Source: JACNIZ01 sp964344765
GTDB taxonomy: Bacteria > Planctomycetota > UBA1135
NCBI GenBank assembly: GCA_964344765.1
Contig: CAYFOM010000020.1
Coordinates: forward strand, 8,153 to 72,152
Direction of reading: 5' to 3'
Length of the DNA: 64,000 nucleotides
A program made the translations under genes and the position numbers. The notes beneath the pieces were generated by a model. It made no database searches. It was given only the letters and a program-made list of their open reading frames with translations, and had not been told where the DNA came from. How positions within the stretch are numbered: position 1 is the stretch's first letter; each line of letters begins with the position of its first letter. Below are positions 38,754 through 48,031 of this stretch, piece after piece.

Positions 38754-41087
38754 GTGAACAAAAAACTCCTCATTTTTCCATTTTCCGCCCTTATCGGGCT
38801 GACTTCCTGCGGTGGTGGAGGCGGTGGAGGCGCGAATACCGGCAACATCGAAGGTTTGACCCTTCCTGATGAGCTGGAAGTCGTTTCCGTCGACGAAAGC
38901 CAAACTGCGAACACTCCGGGCGTCGGCTTTAGCGGCAGTCCGGCGGACTCCTTTGGTCCGAACACGGATTACAACACTGATCCGCAGTTCGCTCATATTT
39001 GGGACCCGTCGTTGGAGCCGCTCCAGGAGATCGGCAAGATCCTCGGCATGATTGGTCAAACGCGTGCAGAGGAGTTCGTCAATGAAGGTGCTTACATTGC
39101 ACTGGTTGACGAGAGTAAAGAAGACGTTGGCGAAGGGTCCGAAGGAACCGGCGACCAGGGGCAATCCACAGGTAAGCAGAAGGAATTGGTGCCTTGGGTT
39201 GTGAAAGCAACGCGCGCGAATACCAACGCAGACCAAATCACTCGCGTGTGGGTGCCATGGGGCATGGACGATGAAGGTCCTGCCGGCATGGGCAGCATGT
39301 TTGAAGGAGATCCGACGATTTTCGCCAAAGCGACCATCGAGGAAGGTGCAAGCGATACCAACCCTTACGGTAGCTTTGATATGAACTTCGTCATGCGCGA
39401 AGACGACACCACGACTTCGCAAGCTTTCCAGTCGGGTATTCTGCGTTCGGTCGACACCGTGGCCGGTTACAAAGGCTTCGGTTTTGCCATGCAAGACACG
39501 ATGTGGGACTTCAGCTCGCGGGTTGAAGTGCGCGTGTCCGACGACGAAAGCAACGGCTTAGGCCGCATTCTGGTCACTGAGCCGGATTGGGAAGGCGGCG
39601 GACCAGACCCCGTCAGCTATGAATTCGTCATTGCTTACAACGACAACTTGTTCGTGCGCCAAATGAACGGCGGCGACACCGAAGTGTTCGAACGCGATAG
39701 CTTCGACCGCAACACTTGGAATTACAACCTCTATCACGCCAGTGGCGACAACGCCGGTAACCGCGTTGAGTTGGTTGGCGGTTTCCCGATTCAGAAGAAC
39801 GGTAAAAACGGTTGGGCCGATTACTGGGGCATTTGGACCGAGCCTGGCTTCGATTTGACCGATGGCATGACCGTCACCGGTTTCTTGCCGGGCGGCGTCG
39901 AGCGTGACTATCAAGTCATGTTGGCACCGGGTCGTTTGATGCACACCAGCCGCGAAGAAGTCACGCTGGAATCGATGGATGAAGCTCGCTTCCACTACTG
40001 GTACTGGGATCCGGAAACTTACGAGCACAGTGAGTTCTTGGCTGAGTACCGTCACGGCAGTGGTCCTGGCGTCGGCACCTTCTGGGCGATCGCGACCTTC
40101 GATCATGAAAACCATGACTGGAGCGGTTTGGACACCACTGAAGATGATGTTGAAATCGAACTGCAGACCGGTGAGTGGATCAGCTTCTGGTCGGATCAGC
40201 TTGGCGGTAACGTCGAATACATCATGGGTGATTCGGCAATGTCGATTCAAAAGCACGAAAACGTCAGTGGTGACGATTCGATTTTCGGTACCGGCACCTC
40301 GCTGACCCTTTACTCGGTCGTCGAAAACTTGGCCGCCGGCATCACCACCGAGCAGGCTCAAAACGGCCAGATCTTCTTGAATGACGGCAATCCTGCCGAT
40401 CTCAACAACCCCTACACCTATGTGTTCCAAAAGAGCGACCGCACGCTTTACTTGGACACCGGTACGTTGGCAGCCGTCGGTATGGCGGACGGCGCTTCCA
40501 GTGAAGGCGGCATGTACGAGTGGGGCATGATGTCGGGTCCGTTGGTCACCAACGCTTCCGATCTGCTGACTCTGAATGATCCGTGGCAAATTTGGGGTAT
40601 GGACGAGTACTACCTGTACGAAACCGGCCCGAACGAGTGGAACCAGTACCGTGCGCTGAGCTACCAGGGCACTCCGGTGACTTACGATCCGCCGATCTCG
40701 TTCCTGTACACCCACAGCACCGCTAACGATGCCAACGGTGACAGCACGCATGACGGCGCAACCGTGTTCATTCAATACGCCGGCTTCGGTGCTCTTTGGG
40801 GCATCCCGCACGTAGAAGATGAAGAAACCGGTCGCTGGTATCCGCAGTTCTCGATCGCCGACGGCACCGTCATGGGCCCGAATGGTGATGAATACGTGAT
40901 TCGCTCGCAGGACACCGAATTGTTCATGCGTCAAAGCTCTGCAACTCCAGGCCAAGGCTTGTTGGATGCATTGGACTTGGCAGGCAGCTTGAACCCGCCG
41001 GCCTTTAGCGAATGGGTCAACCCGTCTGACCAGGCTAAGCCGGTCGTGACCGATCCGCCGAAGGTGGTCGCAGGCGAAATTCAGTAA
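38754..41087 (+). CDS. Large acidic lipoprotein of unknown function
   Basis: This 777-residue lipoprotein has a signal, LLIFPFSALIGLTSC, with lipobox L-T-S-C followed directly by seven Gly. The mature protein is rich in Asp, Glu, Trp and Tyr, with no Cys and few repeats. The segments WNYNLYHASGDNAG, FHYWYWDPETYEHSEF and WEGGGPDP suggest a large beta-rich surface protein. I recognise no family. GTG 38754 was chosen because it puts the signal peptide at the N-terminus; the frame stays open 102 bp further upstream. Codon use is even and C-ending, consistent with high expression. It has its own strong terminator. Confidence 0.7.
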   Translation: MNKKLLIFPFSALIGLTSCGGGGGGGANTGNIEGLTLPDELEVVSVDESQTANTPGVGFSGSPADSFGPNTDYNTDPQFAHIWDPSLEPLQEIGKILGMIGQTRAEEFVNEGAYIALVDESKEDVGEGSEGTGDQGQSTGKQKELVPWVVKATRANTNADQITRVWVPWGMDDEGPAGMGSMFEGDPTIFAKATIEEGASDTNPYGSFDMNFVMREDDTTTSQAFQSGILRSVDTVAGYKGFGFAMQDTMWDFSSRVEVRVSDDESNGLGRILVTEPDWEGGGPDPVSYEFVIAYNDNLFVRQMNGGDTEVFERDSFDRNTWNYNLYHASGDNAGNRVELVGGFPIQKNGKNGWADYWGIWTEPGFDLTDGMTVTGFLPGGVERDYQVMLAPGRLMHTSREEVTLESMDEARFHYWYWDPETYEHSEFLAEYRHGSGPGVGTFWAIATFDHENHDWSGLDTTEDDVEIELQTGEWISFWSDQLGGNVEYIMGDSAMSIQKHENVSGDDSIFGTGTSLTLYSVVENLAAGITTEQAQNGQIFLNDGNPADLNNPYTYVFQKSDRTLYLDTGTLAAVGMADGASSEGGMYEWGMMSGPLVTNASDLLTLNDPWQIWGMDEYYLYETGPNEWNQYRALSYQGTPVTYDPPISFLYTHSTANDANGDSTHDGATVFIQYAGFGALWGIPHVEDEETGRWYPQFSIADGTVMGPNGDEYVIRSQDTELFMRQSSATPGQGLLDALDLAGSLNPPAFSEWVNPSDQAKPVVTDPPKVVAGEIQ

Positions 41088-41108
41088 TACATTCGATACT
41101 GATTCCGA

Positions 41109-41142
41109 CCAGCCGCGAGAGCAATCTCGCGGCTGGTTTTTT
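41109..41142 (+). terminator. Rho-independent terminator of the large lipoprotein
   Basis: A perfect 12-bp stem, CCAGCCGCGAGA (41109-41120), with loop GCAA and TCTCGCGGCTGG (41125-41136), is followed by six T (41137-41142). It is the strongest terminator in the window. Confidence 0.95.
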
Positions 41143-41259
41143 ATGTTAAAGATTAGTTATGAAATTCAATCACACATGAAATCAATCACATCCTTATACT
41201 TATTGGCCGCGCAAGCAACATAGCTCAGAATAATGCGCGACTAAACATAAGAACTCAAC
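41143..41259 (+). promoter_or_regulatory. AT-rich upstream region of the histone-like gene
   Basis: This 117-bp stretch is clearly more AT-rich than its surroundings and holds repeated AATCA words (AATCACA, AATCACA). A TATACT hexamer (41195-41200) is a possible -10. No good -35 and no Shine-Dalgarno were seen before ATG 41260. Confidence 0.3.
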
Positions 41260-41892
41260 ATGTCTACTTTAGCTTCAGCCCTAAAAAAAGAGATTCAGCG
41301 CCTTGCTAAGAAAGAAGCAGTTGCCGTTGTCAAAGACGTCAAAGTTGCTTTGAAAGAAGAGCGCAAGCAAGTCCGTACATTGCAAGGAACCATTAAGGCG
41401 CAAGCCAAGGAAATTGCCGCTTTGCGTAAGGCTTTGGAGAAGGGTGCAGCTGCTGTCCCGGTTGTTGCCAAGGCCAAAACTGCCGCCAAGCGCGGTCCGA
41501 AGAATGTTCCCGTCAAAGGTTGGCGTAAGGATTCGGTGCGCAGCACTCGCCGCATGCACAACTTGTCGCAGAATGCATTCGCCAAGCTGGTCGGCGTCGG
41601 CCTGAACACCGTTTGGTTGTGGGAAAAAGGGCGCACCAATCCGCGTCCGAAGCAGCAGGAGGCAGTGTTGGAACTGCGCGGTTTGTCCGAAATTCAGCTC
41701 GGTAACCGCTTGTCGGGCTTGGGTTTGTCGGCCGGCAAGAGCAAGCCTGGCCGCAAAAAGAAGGCTCCAGCCGCAGCCGAAACTACCCGAAAGAAAGTAA
41801 GCCGGAAAAAGGCTGAAACGAAGCCGGTGGCCAAGCGTTCCAAGAAAACGGCCAAAAAAACTACTCGGCGGAAAAAAGCTGCCAAAAAGTAG
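41260..41892 (+). CDS. XRE-type HTH protein with coiled coil and histone-H1-like tail
   Basis: This 210-residue basic protein has three parts. Residues 1-65 form a charged coiled coil (ALKKEIQRLAKKEAV, LQGTIKAQAKEIAALRKAL). Residues about 88-145 form an XRE-like helix-turn-helix with LSQNAFAKLVGVGLNTVWLW and EKGRTNP. Residues about 155-210 are a Lys/Arg/Ala tail (KKKAPAAAETTRKK, KKTAKKTTRRKKAAKK) like eukaryotic histone H1 or chlamydial Hc1. It likely binds DNA, combining sequence-specific recognition with nonspecific compaction. It is transcribed alone, with a hairpin terminator downstream. Confidence 0.75.
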   Translation: MSTLASALKKEIQRLAKKEAVAVVKDVKVALKEERKQVRTLQGTIKAQAKEIAALRKALEKGAAAVPVVAKAKTAAKRGPKNVPVKGWRKDSVRSTRRMHNLSQNAFAKLVGVGLNTVWLWEKGRTNPRPKQQEAVLELRGLSEIQLGNRLSGLGLSAGKSKPGRKKKAPAAAETTRKKVSRKKAETKPVAKRSKKTAKKTTRRKKAAKK

Positions 41893-41923
41893 AATAAAAT
41901 CCCCGGTCGAGCACAGGATCTTC

Positions 41924-41960
41924 GCCGGCGGTGGCAACAGCCGCCGCCGGCTTCTTCCTT
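41924..41960 (+). terminator. Hairpin terminator after the histone-like gene
   Basis: GCCGGCGG (41924-41931) pairs with CCGCCGGC (41944-41951), followed by a pyrimidine-rich TTCTTCCTT. It precedes the chosen ATG 41970 of the next gene, which supports that start over GTG 41931. Confidence 0.55.
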
Positions 41961-41969
41961 AAAAACGCC

Positions 41970-43904
41970 ATGATCTCCACCATTTCGACCTTAGTCTTGG
42001 CTTTGAGCGCCGTCCCGGCCGCGCAAGCCGAGTTGGAAGCTCCGGAAGGAGGCTACTCCTTCAACGGCGACGTCAATTACGTCCAAATCTTGGATCAGAC
42101 GCTGCGCCTGAATACTCATATCGAGGCGCCGAATCCGCAGGAACGGGTGGTGCTGATGACGTCGGCCAGCCCCAATGCGATGGAGGCCGTCGCCGGCGAA
42201 TATGTCATGTTCGAGGCCAAGGGCCCCGGCATGATCGCCAAAATGCACTTGGGGCGCAGCAACGGCTCGCTGCGGTTTTATACCGATGGCGCCGAGCAGC
42301 CCAGCTGGGAAATTGATATCCCCACTTTGTTCAGCGCGCAAAGCCCGATCCCGCGACCGCTGGTGCGCACCGTCGATGGTAAGCACCTGCTGACCGTGCC
42401 GATTCCTTATCAAAAGTCGATGCGGGTGACGACCACCGATCCCGACCTGATTTTTGAAGCCGCTGTGCGCACCATGGGAGAGGGCGTGTCGGTGCCTTCG
42501 TGGGATTCGCAAATGCTGGCCGATAGCGTTGGCATTTTGCACCGAACTGCCCGAGCGATTACTACCGATGCCAATCCTAGCGGCATTCGCACCACCTTCA
42601 TGGCGGGTGGGGTGGACCGCAGGTTCCCATTCAAATACGTGCTGCACGGCAACGGCATTTTGCAGTGGATCAAGTTCACCATGATCGGCAAGGATGGTCC
42701 GTCCGAAGAAGAATTAGCGGAGTATTTGCGCCACATGCGTTTGCGCATCTACGACGGGGCCGACAGTAAGGACGATGGTCGAACCTTGGTGGATGTGCCC
42801 TTTGGCGACTTCTTCGGAGTTGCACCCGGTACGACGACCTACAACAGCTGGGCTTTTTCGGAAGTCAGCCAAGGTCAGCAGACCTTTACCGTGCGCTACC
42901 CGATGCCTTATTCCGGTGGCTTCGGCATTAAAATTACCGCGACGCGCAAGCTCCCCAAGACGGTTCGCTTCCGCTGCGATGTTGGCTTCCTGCAGAAGCT
43001 TGAACCCCCGAAGCAACGCTTCCGCGCGTCCTATTTCCAGCATCAGGGTTTGAAAACCGATCAGCCGCAGACTTTGCGCTTGGCCGAGCTTTCTGGCCCG
43101 GGGCGTTTTTTGGGCAGCACATTAACGGTGTTGAACGCGGTCAAAGATCCGTGGGGTAACGGCGGCTTACGCATTGCCGTTGATGGTGAAAAAACTCCGT
43201 CGTGGAACAGCTCGAGCGCTTACCTCTTCTACGATCGCCTCACCCGTCAAGACGGTCCGTTCGAGTTCGGCTACAACAGCATGAATCGACCGCTGATGAA
43301 CGACGCGATTCCATTCCAAGAATCGCTGACCTTCGACTTGGACCTTAAGCACAGCGCCAAGACCGAGGTCGATCTCAGCGGCGTGGTTTACTGGTACTCG
43401 CCAAAGACCGACACCACTGAAGACTTGGCATACACGCCGGAACAGTTGATTCCCAAGCCGTTGCCGGATGTGGTGGACGAGCAGGTCGTGGGGGCGTTGG
43501 AAGCTGAAAACTTCCGCATTCAGTTGGTCAAAGGTGATGGCAAAGTCGAGCCCACGACCAAGGTCCCGGAGAATACCTCCGGCGGCATGTTGGCTTGGGC
43601 TGGCGCACAAAAAGGGCAGTACATCAAGCTGAATTTTGACGTCGCCAGCACCGCAACTTGGCAGACCCAAGTGCAGCTGTACACCTACCCCGGCGGTCCC
43701 AAGGTGCGCTTGTACCTGAATGGCAAAAAAGCCGGCCCGCAGCTGGACTTGAACGCCCCGACCGCCGGTTGGAAAACCTTCGATTTGGGTGCGCACATGC
43801 TGCCCGAGCGCGAGCACCTGCTGACCTTGGCGTTGGAATCTGCGCCCACCGCGGCGGAATTCCCGACGATCTGCATAGACTTCATGCGCCTGACGATGAA
43901 ATAA
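41970..43904 (+). CDS. Secreted DUF2961 / GH172-like protein
   Basis: This 644-residue exported protein has a signal peptide (TLVLALSAVPAAQA). It matches the DUF2961 family, now glycoside hydrolase family 172, by features such as GPGMIAKMHLGRSNGSLRFY, GKHLLTVPIPYQKSMRVTT and PFGDFFGVAPG. Characterised GH172 enzymes act on fructo- and arabinofuranosides. The second jelly-roll segment (RFLGSTLTVLNAVKD) is present. The C-terminal 150 residues form an extra carbohydrate-binding-like beta domain (ENFRIQLVKGDGKVEP, AGQKG-like). The active-site Glu residues were not located with certainty. The M32 peptidase starts 7 bp downstream. Confidence 0.75.
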   Translation: MISTISTLVLALSAVPAAQAELEAPEGGYSFNGDVNYVQILDQTLRLNTHIEAPNPQERVVLMTSASPNAMEAVAGEYVMFEAKGPGMIAKMHLGRSNGSLRFYTDGAEQPSWEIDIPTLFSAQSPIPRPLVRTVDGKHLLTVPIPYQKSMRVTTTDPDLIFEAAVRTMGEGVSVPSWDSQMLADSVGILHRTARAITTDANPSGIRTTFMAGGVDRRFPFKYVLHGNGILQWIKFTMIGKDGPSEEELAEYLRHMRLRIYDGADSKDDGRTLVDVPFGDFFGVAPGTTTYNSWAFSEVSQGQQTFTVRYPMPYSGGFGIKITATRKLPKTVRFRCDVGFLQKLEPPKQRFRASYFQHQGLKTDQPQTLRLAELSGPGRFLGSTLTVLNAVKDPWGNGGLRIAVDGEKTPSWNSSSAYLFYDRLTRQDGPFEFGYNSMNRPLMNDAIPFQESLTFDLDLKHSAKTEVDLSGVVYWYSPKTDTTEDLAYTPEQLIPKPLPDVVDEQVVGALEAENFRIQLVKGDGKVEPTTKVPENTSGGMLAWAGAQKGQYIKLNFDVASTATWQTQVQLYTYPGGPKVRLYLNGKKAGPQLDLNAPTAGWKTFDLGAHMLPEREHLLTLALESAPTAAEFPTICIDFMRLTMK

Positions 43905-43911
43905 TCGCTGC

Positions 43912-45432
43912 ATGACTGCAGCTCCGGCGCCCCAAATCCAACACCTGTTCGACGTCTTTCGCCAGATCAAAGATCTGGAAGTGGCTAGCGCGGTCCTGCA
44001 ATGGGACCAAGAAACCATGATGCCCAATGGCGGGGCAGGCGGACGCGGACAGGTTCTCAGCACCCTGACCGGGCTTAAGCATGATCTGCTGACCTCCAGT
44101 CGCTTCGGCGACGCCATCGAAGCCGCCGCCGAAGTGGCCGGCGACGACGAGCTTGCAGCTGCACAGGTACGGGAAGCACGGCGGCGTCGCGATCATGCGG
44201 TACGCATCCCTAGTGAGTTGGCGCAAAAGCTTGCCCAGGCTGAAAGCACTGGGTTGGTGGCGTGGCAAAAAGCACGCAAGGCGGATGACTTTAAACTGTT
44301 CCGCGACGAGCTGGGTCTACTGATCGACTTGGTCAAAGAAAAAGCCGACGCGTTAACCGACGACGGCGATCCCTATGACTCGATGTTGGATCTATTCGAT
44401 CCAGGCTGCAAATCGGAAGAACTCACTCCGATGTTTGCCGAGTTACGCGCCGAACTCGCGCCATTGGTCAAGGCAGTGGCGGACTGCGGCAAGGTCGTCG
44501 ACGAAAGCCCGGCCCAAGGCGAGTTCGCATGGCAAGCCCAACTGGAGTTCGGTCGCTACGTGGCCAAACAGATGGGCTTTGATTTTGAGCACGGTCGCAT
44601 TGACTTGGCAGCGCATCCGTTCTGCACCAGTTTTTACGCCAAAGACGTGCGCCTGACTTGGCGCTACCAGGAGGACGACTTCCGTCCCGCGCTCTTCGGC
44701 ATCATGCACGAAGCCGGCCATGGCTTATACGAGCAAGGTTTGCCGGCAGCGCTGCAAGGAACACCGGCCGGCGATGCCGTCGGCATGGGCGTGCATGAAT
44801 CGCAATCGCGTATGTGGGAAAACTTGGTTGGCCGCAGCAAAGAATTTTGGCAATGGGCAATGCCGGAATTCGTGCGCATGTTCCCGCAAAAAGAAGGTTT
44901 GCAAATCGAGCAACTGTTCCCGGCGTTGCATACCGTCAAGCCGACGTTGATTCGGGTGGAAGCGGATGAAGCAACTTATAACTTGCACATTGCCGCACGT
45001 TATGAAATTGAGAAAGCCATTTTCGCCGGCAGCGTGACGGTGGATGAACTACCGGAACTGTGGAATCAAACTTACGAAGAACTGCTCGGAATCCGCCCGG
45101 AAAGTGATGCAAATGGCGTTTTGCAAGACATCCATTGGTCGATGGGGGCCTTCGGTTACTTCCCGTCGTACACGCTGGGCAACCTGATTAATTCTCAATT
45201 GTTCGAGGCGGCATTGCGCGATCTACCTGATATGCGTGAGCAATTCGCGCGCGGTGAATTCCAACCCTTGCTTCAATGGCTGCGCGACAAGGTCCATGCC
45301 CATGGCAGCGTATACCAGTCCAGTGATTTGGTGAAGCAAGCCACCGGCGAGCCGATGCAGTCAAGCGCATTTTTGCGCTATATTCAAGAAGTCACCAACG
45401 AAGTCTATGGCATTGGCGCTCCTAGGGTGTAA
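43912..45432 (+). CDS. M32 metallocarboxypeptidase (Taq type)
   Basis: This 506-residue cytoplasmic zinc carboxypeptidase of family M32 has HEAGH (near 265) with the third ligand Glu in GVHESQSRMWENLVGRS (near 297). It also has the family-specific HPFCTSFYAKDVRLTWRY segment (near 229) and the Taq-type N-terminus ASAVLQWDQETMMP. The usual length is about 500 residues. It removes C-terminal amino acids with broad specificity. It starts 7 bp after the GH172-like gene, so it is likely co-transcribed. Confidence 0.93.
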   Translation: MTAAPAPQIQHLFDVFRQIKDLEVASAVLQWDQETMMPNGGAGGRGQVLSTLTGLKHDLLTSSRFGDAIEAAAEVAGDDELAAAQVREARRRRDHAVRIPSELAQKLAQAESTGLVAWQKARKADDFKLFRDELGLLIDLVKEKADALTDDGDPYDSMLDLFDPGCKSEELTPMFAELRAELAPLVKAVADCGKVVDESPAQGEFAWQAQLEFGRYVAKQMGFDFEHGRIDLAAHPFCTSFYAKDVRLTWRYQEDDFRPALFGIMHEAGHGLYEQGLPAALQGTPAGDAVGMGVHESQSRMWENLVGRSKEFWQWAMPEFVRMFPQKEGLQIEQLFPALHTVKPTLIRVEADEATYNLHIAARYEIEKAIFAGSVTVDELPELWNQTYEELLGIRPESDANGVLQDIHWSMGAFGYFPSYTLGNLINSQLFEAALRDLPDMREQFARGEFQPLLQWLRDKVHAHGSVYQSSDLVKQATGEPMQSSAFLRYIQEVTNEVYGIGAPRV

Positions 45433-45442
45433 GGTAGAGATA

Positions 45443-45455
45443 GGGAAAATTTCCC
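45443..45455. promoter_or_regulatory. 13-bp palindrome before the CBS gene
   Basis: GGGAAA-A-TTTCCC is a perfect odd palindrome 22 nt before ATG 45478, in the 45-bp gap after the M32 gene. It could be an operator half-site pair; no regulator is identified. Confidence 0.35.
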
Positions 45456-45477
45456 CAAAACCTTAGCTACGAAACAC

Positions 45478-45894
45478 ATGAACACCCTTCATGATCTGCT
45501 TGGCAAGCAGGAACGAGTGGTATTCGTCGAAGCGGGCGCCACTGTCCGCGAGGCGGCAAAAGCGATGGCGAAGTCCAATGTAGGCTGCACCGCCATCATG
45601 GATGACAAGCGCCTCATCGGCCTTTTTACCGAGCGCGACGTGCTCAAGCGCGTGCTGCTGCTCGATAAGAACGTCGATGAAGTTCTGGTCTCCGACGTCA
45701 TGACCAAAGAGGTTGTGGTCGCCCAGGAAAACCAATCGGTACTCGACGCTCACCTGCTGATGAAGCGTCACCATATCCGTCACCTCCCCGTTCTCGATGC
45801 CGAGGGTTTGCTCGTCGGCGTCCTGTCGATTCGAGACTTACTGATCGATGAAATGGCGGACTTGCGCCGCTACATCGCCTTGGTCGACGGTTAA
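45478..45894 (+). CDS. Two-CBS-domain protein
   Basis: This 138-residue protein consists of two CBS motifs (residues about 10-65 and 72-128). Segments VREAAKAMAKSNVGCTAIMDD, LIGLFTERDVLKRVL and HHIRHLPVLDAEGLLVGVLSIRDLL are typical. CBS pairs bind adenosyl nucleotides and act as energy or ionic sensors. The partner is unknown; stand-alone CBS proteins often regulate other enzymes. It converges with a hybrid kinase gene 22 bp away. Confidence 0.9.
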   Translation: MNTLHDLLGKQERVVFVEAGATVREAAKAMAKSNVGCTAIMDDKRLIGLFTERDVLKRVLLLDKNVDEVLVSDVMTKEVVVAQENQSVLDAHLLMKRHHIRHLPVLDAEGLLVGVLSIRDLLIDEMADLRRYIALVDG

Positions 45895-45915
45895 CCGGCC
45901 TGCCACCACGAACTG

Positions 45916-47919
45916 TTAACAAGCCGCCGCAATAGCTCGGGCAAGTTGCCCGGCTGCGAACGGCTTCGACAGGAAGACCACGCCCAGGGAGCGGAGCTCA
46001 TCCGCTTCCAAGTTTTCGGCATAGCCGGAGCACAAAATAATGGGCGTGGTGACCTTTTGCTCGCGCACGATGCGGGCGAGTTCCATGCCGGTCATCCCTG
46101 GCATTTTCATATCGGTGATCAAGAGATCCCAAGCATCGTCTTGGCCCAACTGATCCAACGCCGCCTGTGCCGACGCCACTGCAGTGGGGCGATGGCCTAG
46201 GTCTTGAAGCAGCGATCCAACGACTTCGCGGACCTCGGCTTTGTCCTCGACCAGCAAAACCCGCAGGCTTTCGACCCTATCGTTCGTCACGTCTGGTGCC
46301 GTCGCTTTCATTCGGCGACTCACTACCGTTGGCAATAGAATCGTGACGGTTGTGCCCCGCCCCTCGCTGCTTTGAATCTTCAATTCACCGCCAGCCTCGC
46401 GCACGATTCGATCCACCGACGCCAATCCTAAGCCCGTGCCCCGCCCTGCGGCTTTGGTGGTGAAAAATGGCTCGGCGGCATGGTCGAGCACATCGGCCGA
46501 CATTCCACAGCCCTGGTCTTGGACTACTAATCTCACCTGGTTGCTTAAGCCCTCGGTGGAGATCATCAGGTCGACCACGCCGCCGTCTTGATAAGCATCT
46601 CCGGCATTGGAGACCAGATTGGTTAGCACTTGGGCAAGCTGGCTGGGGGACCAACTTACATGCACCTGTTTGCAATCCACCTGCGCCCGCACGCTGATTT
46701 CACCGGATACCAGAGCACGTAACAACGGTAGCAGGAGATTAAATTCCGCCGCCAGTTCACAGTCTTCGGCGTTGACGGAGCCGCGATTGGAAGAAGCCAT
46801 CATTTGCGCCGTTAAGCCAGTGGCGCGATCGCAGGCAAGTTGAATTTGATTCAGCCTGGCAACTTGCTGCTGATTCAAATTCGTGGATGTCTCCAGCAAA
46901 CACGCGTTGCCGACGATAGAAGTCATCAAGTTATTGAAGTCGTGGGCAACGTTGCCCGCCAACCGGCCGACGGCTTCCAGTTTTTGCGCTTGGTGCAAAC
47001 TCGCTTGCATGCGCTCACGATCGCGCTGCGCGGTTTTTTGAGCTTGACGTCGGGCCATCGCTAAGTAGGCCGCCCAGGCAATTGCTGCAACTAACAAAAG
47101 GCCGGCCAGCCGCGCCGCATTGAAGACCGCGGAATGTTTTTGCAGCCAGCCGCTTGAAGATTGGCTCAAGGTTAGCTTCCATGGGCGGTCGTGCACCATG
47201 ACGGTCTTGTTGACCGCCAATTCCCTCATTTCCAACTCTTCCTCGGGTGCATGGGCTTCGTCGGAAGCAGGGTCCACCGCCGGAAAAATTTGAATGGGTC
47301 CATCCCTTAGGACGATTTCGTAATGCGCCATTAAGTCGGGCTCAAGAGCGTCATTCACGATGGATTCCAATTCAAAAACGCCGTTCAAAAAGCCGGCAAC
47401 CTCGCGCACTTCTTTTTCCGGATTTTGCTGAATCACGGGCGTATAGCTGGCCACTCCCCACATTCCCTGAAAGAGTTCGATGGGTTGAGTCAGCATGACC
47501 ATATGGCTGCGCTGGGCGACCCGAAAACTGTCCGCCGCCTGCGCATGGTCCAGTACGTTTTTGCCCAGAGCAGCCTCATTGCCGGCGCGCGGATAAACCC
47601 AAGTAATCGTGCCATCGGGGCTGATCCAATTGATGGCTTTCAAGCCGGGAAGTGCCAGATTAAAATCCGCCGCGGCTTGAAGAAAGCGTTGCTGAGTTAG
47701 GGTTTCGGGATCTAAGAACCGGCCAAGCAAGCGAAGAGTGCGTAGCCGATCAGAGAGAAACATTTCCAGCTTGGACGCTGCCCGGTCGGCGTCGGCTTGG
47801 AGGCGTTCGCGCGTGGCTTCCAGCTCACGGTCCTCAAAAAAATTAATCGCGATTAGCAGAGGGATCGCCACGGCAACCATTAAGGTGCCGGCAATCACGC
47901 TGGAGCGGGATAAAGGCAT
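45916..47919 (-). CDS. CHASE-domain hybrid histidine kinase
   Basis: This 667-residue membrane sensor has an N-terminal helix (about 9-27), a periplasmic CHASE-like domain (about 60-240, LPGLKAINWISPDGTITWVYP) and a second helix (about 260-285). A DHp domain with phospho-His (NVAHDFNNLMTSIVGN, near 335), an ATPase domain (LVSNAGDAYQDGG, DQGCGM, GRGTGLGL) and a C-terminal receiver with phospho-Asp in LLITDMKMPGMTG (near 600) follow. It is a complete hybrid kinase. The CHASE domain suggests a small extracellular ligand. No partner phosphotransferase lies next to it; the single-domain response regulator nearby is a candidate. Confidence 0.9.
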   Translation of the reverse strand: MPLSRSSVIAGTLMVAVAIPLLIAINFFEDRELEATRERLQADADRAASKLEMFLSDRLRTLRLLGRFLDPETLTQQRFLQAAADFNLALPGLKAINWISPDGTITWVYPRAGNEAALGKNVLDHAQAADSFRVAQRSHMVMLTQPIELFQGMWGVASYTPVIQQNPEKEVREVAGFLNGVFELESIVNDALEPDLMAHYEIVLRDGPIQIFPAVDPASDEAHAPEEELEMRELAVNKTVMVHDRPWKLTLSQSSSGWLQKHSAVFNAARLAGLLLVAAIAWAAYLAMARRQAQKTAQRDRERMQASLHQAQKLEAVGRLAGNVAHDFNNLMTSIVGNACLLETSTNLNQQQVARLNQIQLACDRATGLTAQMMASSNRGSVNAEDCELAAEFNLLLPLLRALVSGEISVRAQVDCKQVHVSWSPSQLAQVLTNLVSNAGDAYQDGGVVDLMISTEGLSNQVRLVVQDQGCGMSADVLDHAAEPFFTTKAAGRGTGLGLASVDRIVREAGGELKIQSSEGRGTTVTILLPTVVSRRMKATAPDVTNDRVESLRVLLVEDKAEVREVVGSLLQDLGHRPTAVASAQAALDQLGQDDAWDLLITDMKMPGMTGMELARIVREQKVTTPIILCSGYAENLEADELRSLGVVFLSKPFAAGQLARAIAAAC

Positions 47920-48031
47920 TGGGGGGTGGCCACAGGAAGTCGGGGGCCCGTCGCCGCAACCAGTTTGACATGCGGAAATTCAGCGTGCAAACGCAACCGT
48001 ATCATAGGTGCCCTTTTCCGGTCCCTCCACC

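Noticed and set aside
39558..40955. Minus-strand open frame of 465 codons opposite the large lipoprotein
   Set aside because: It has no recognisable domain, start signal or signal peptide; it arises from regular codon use of the plus-strand gene.
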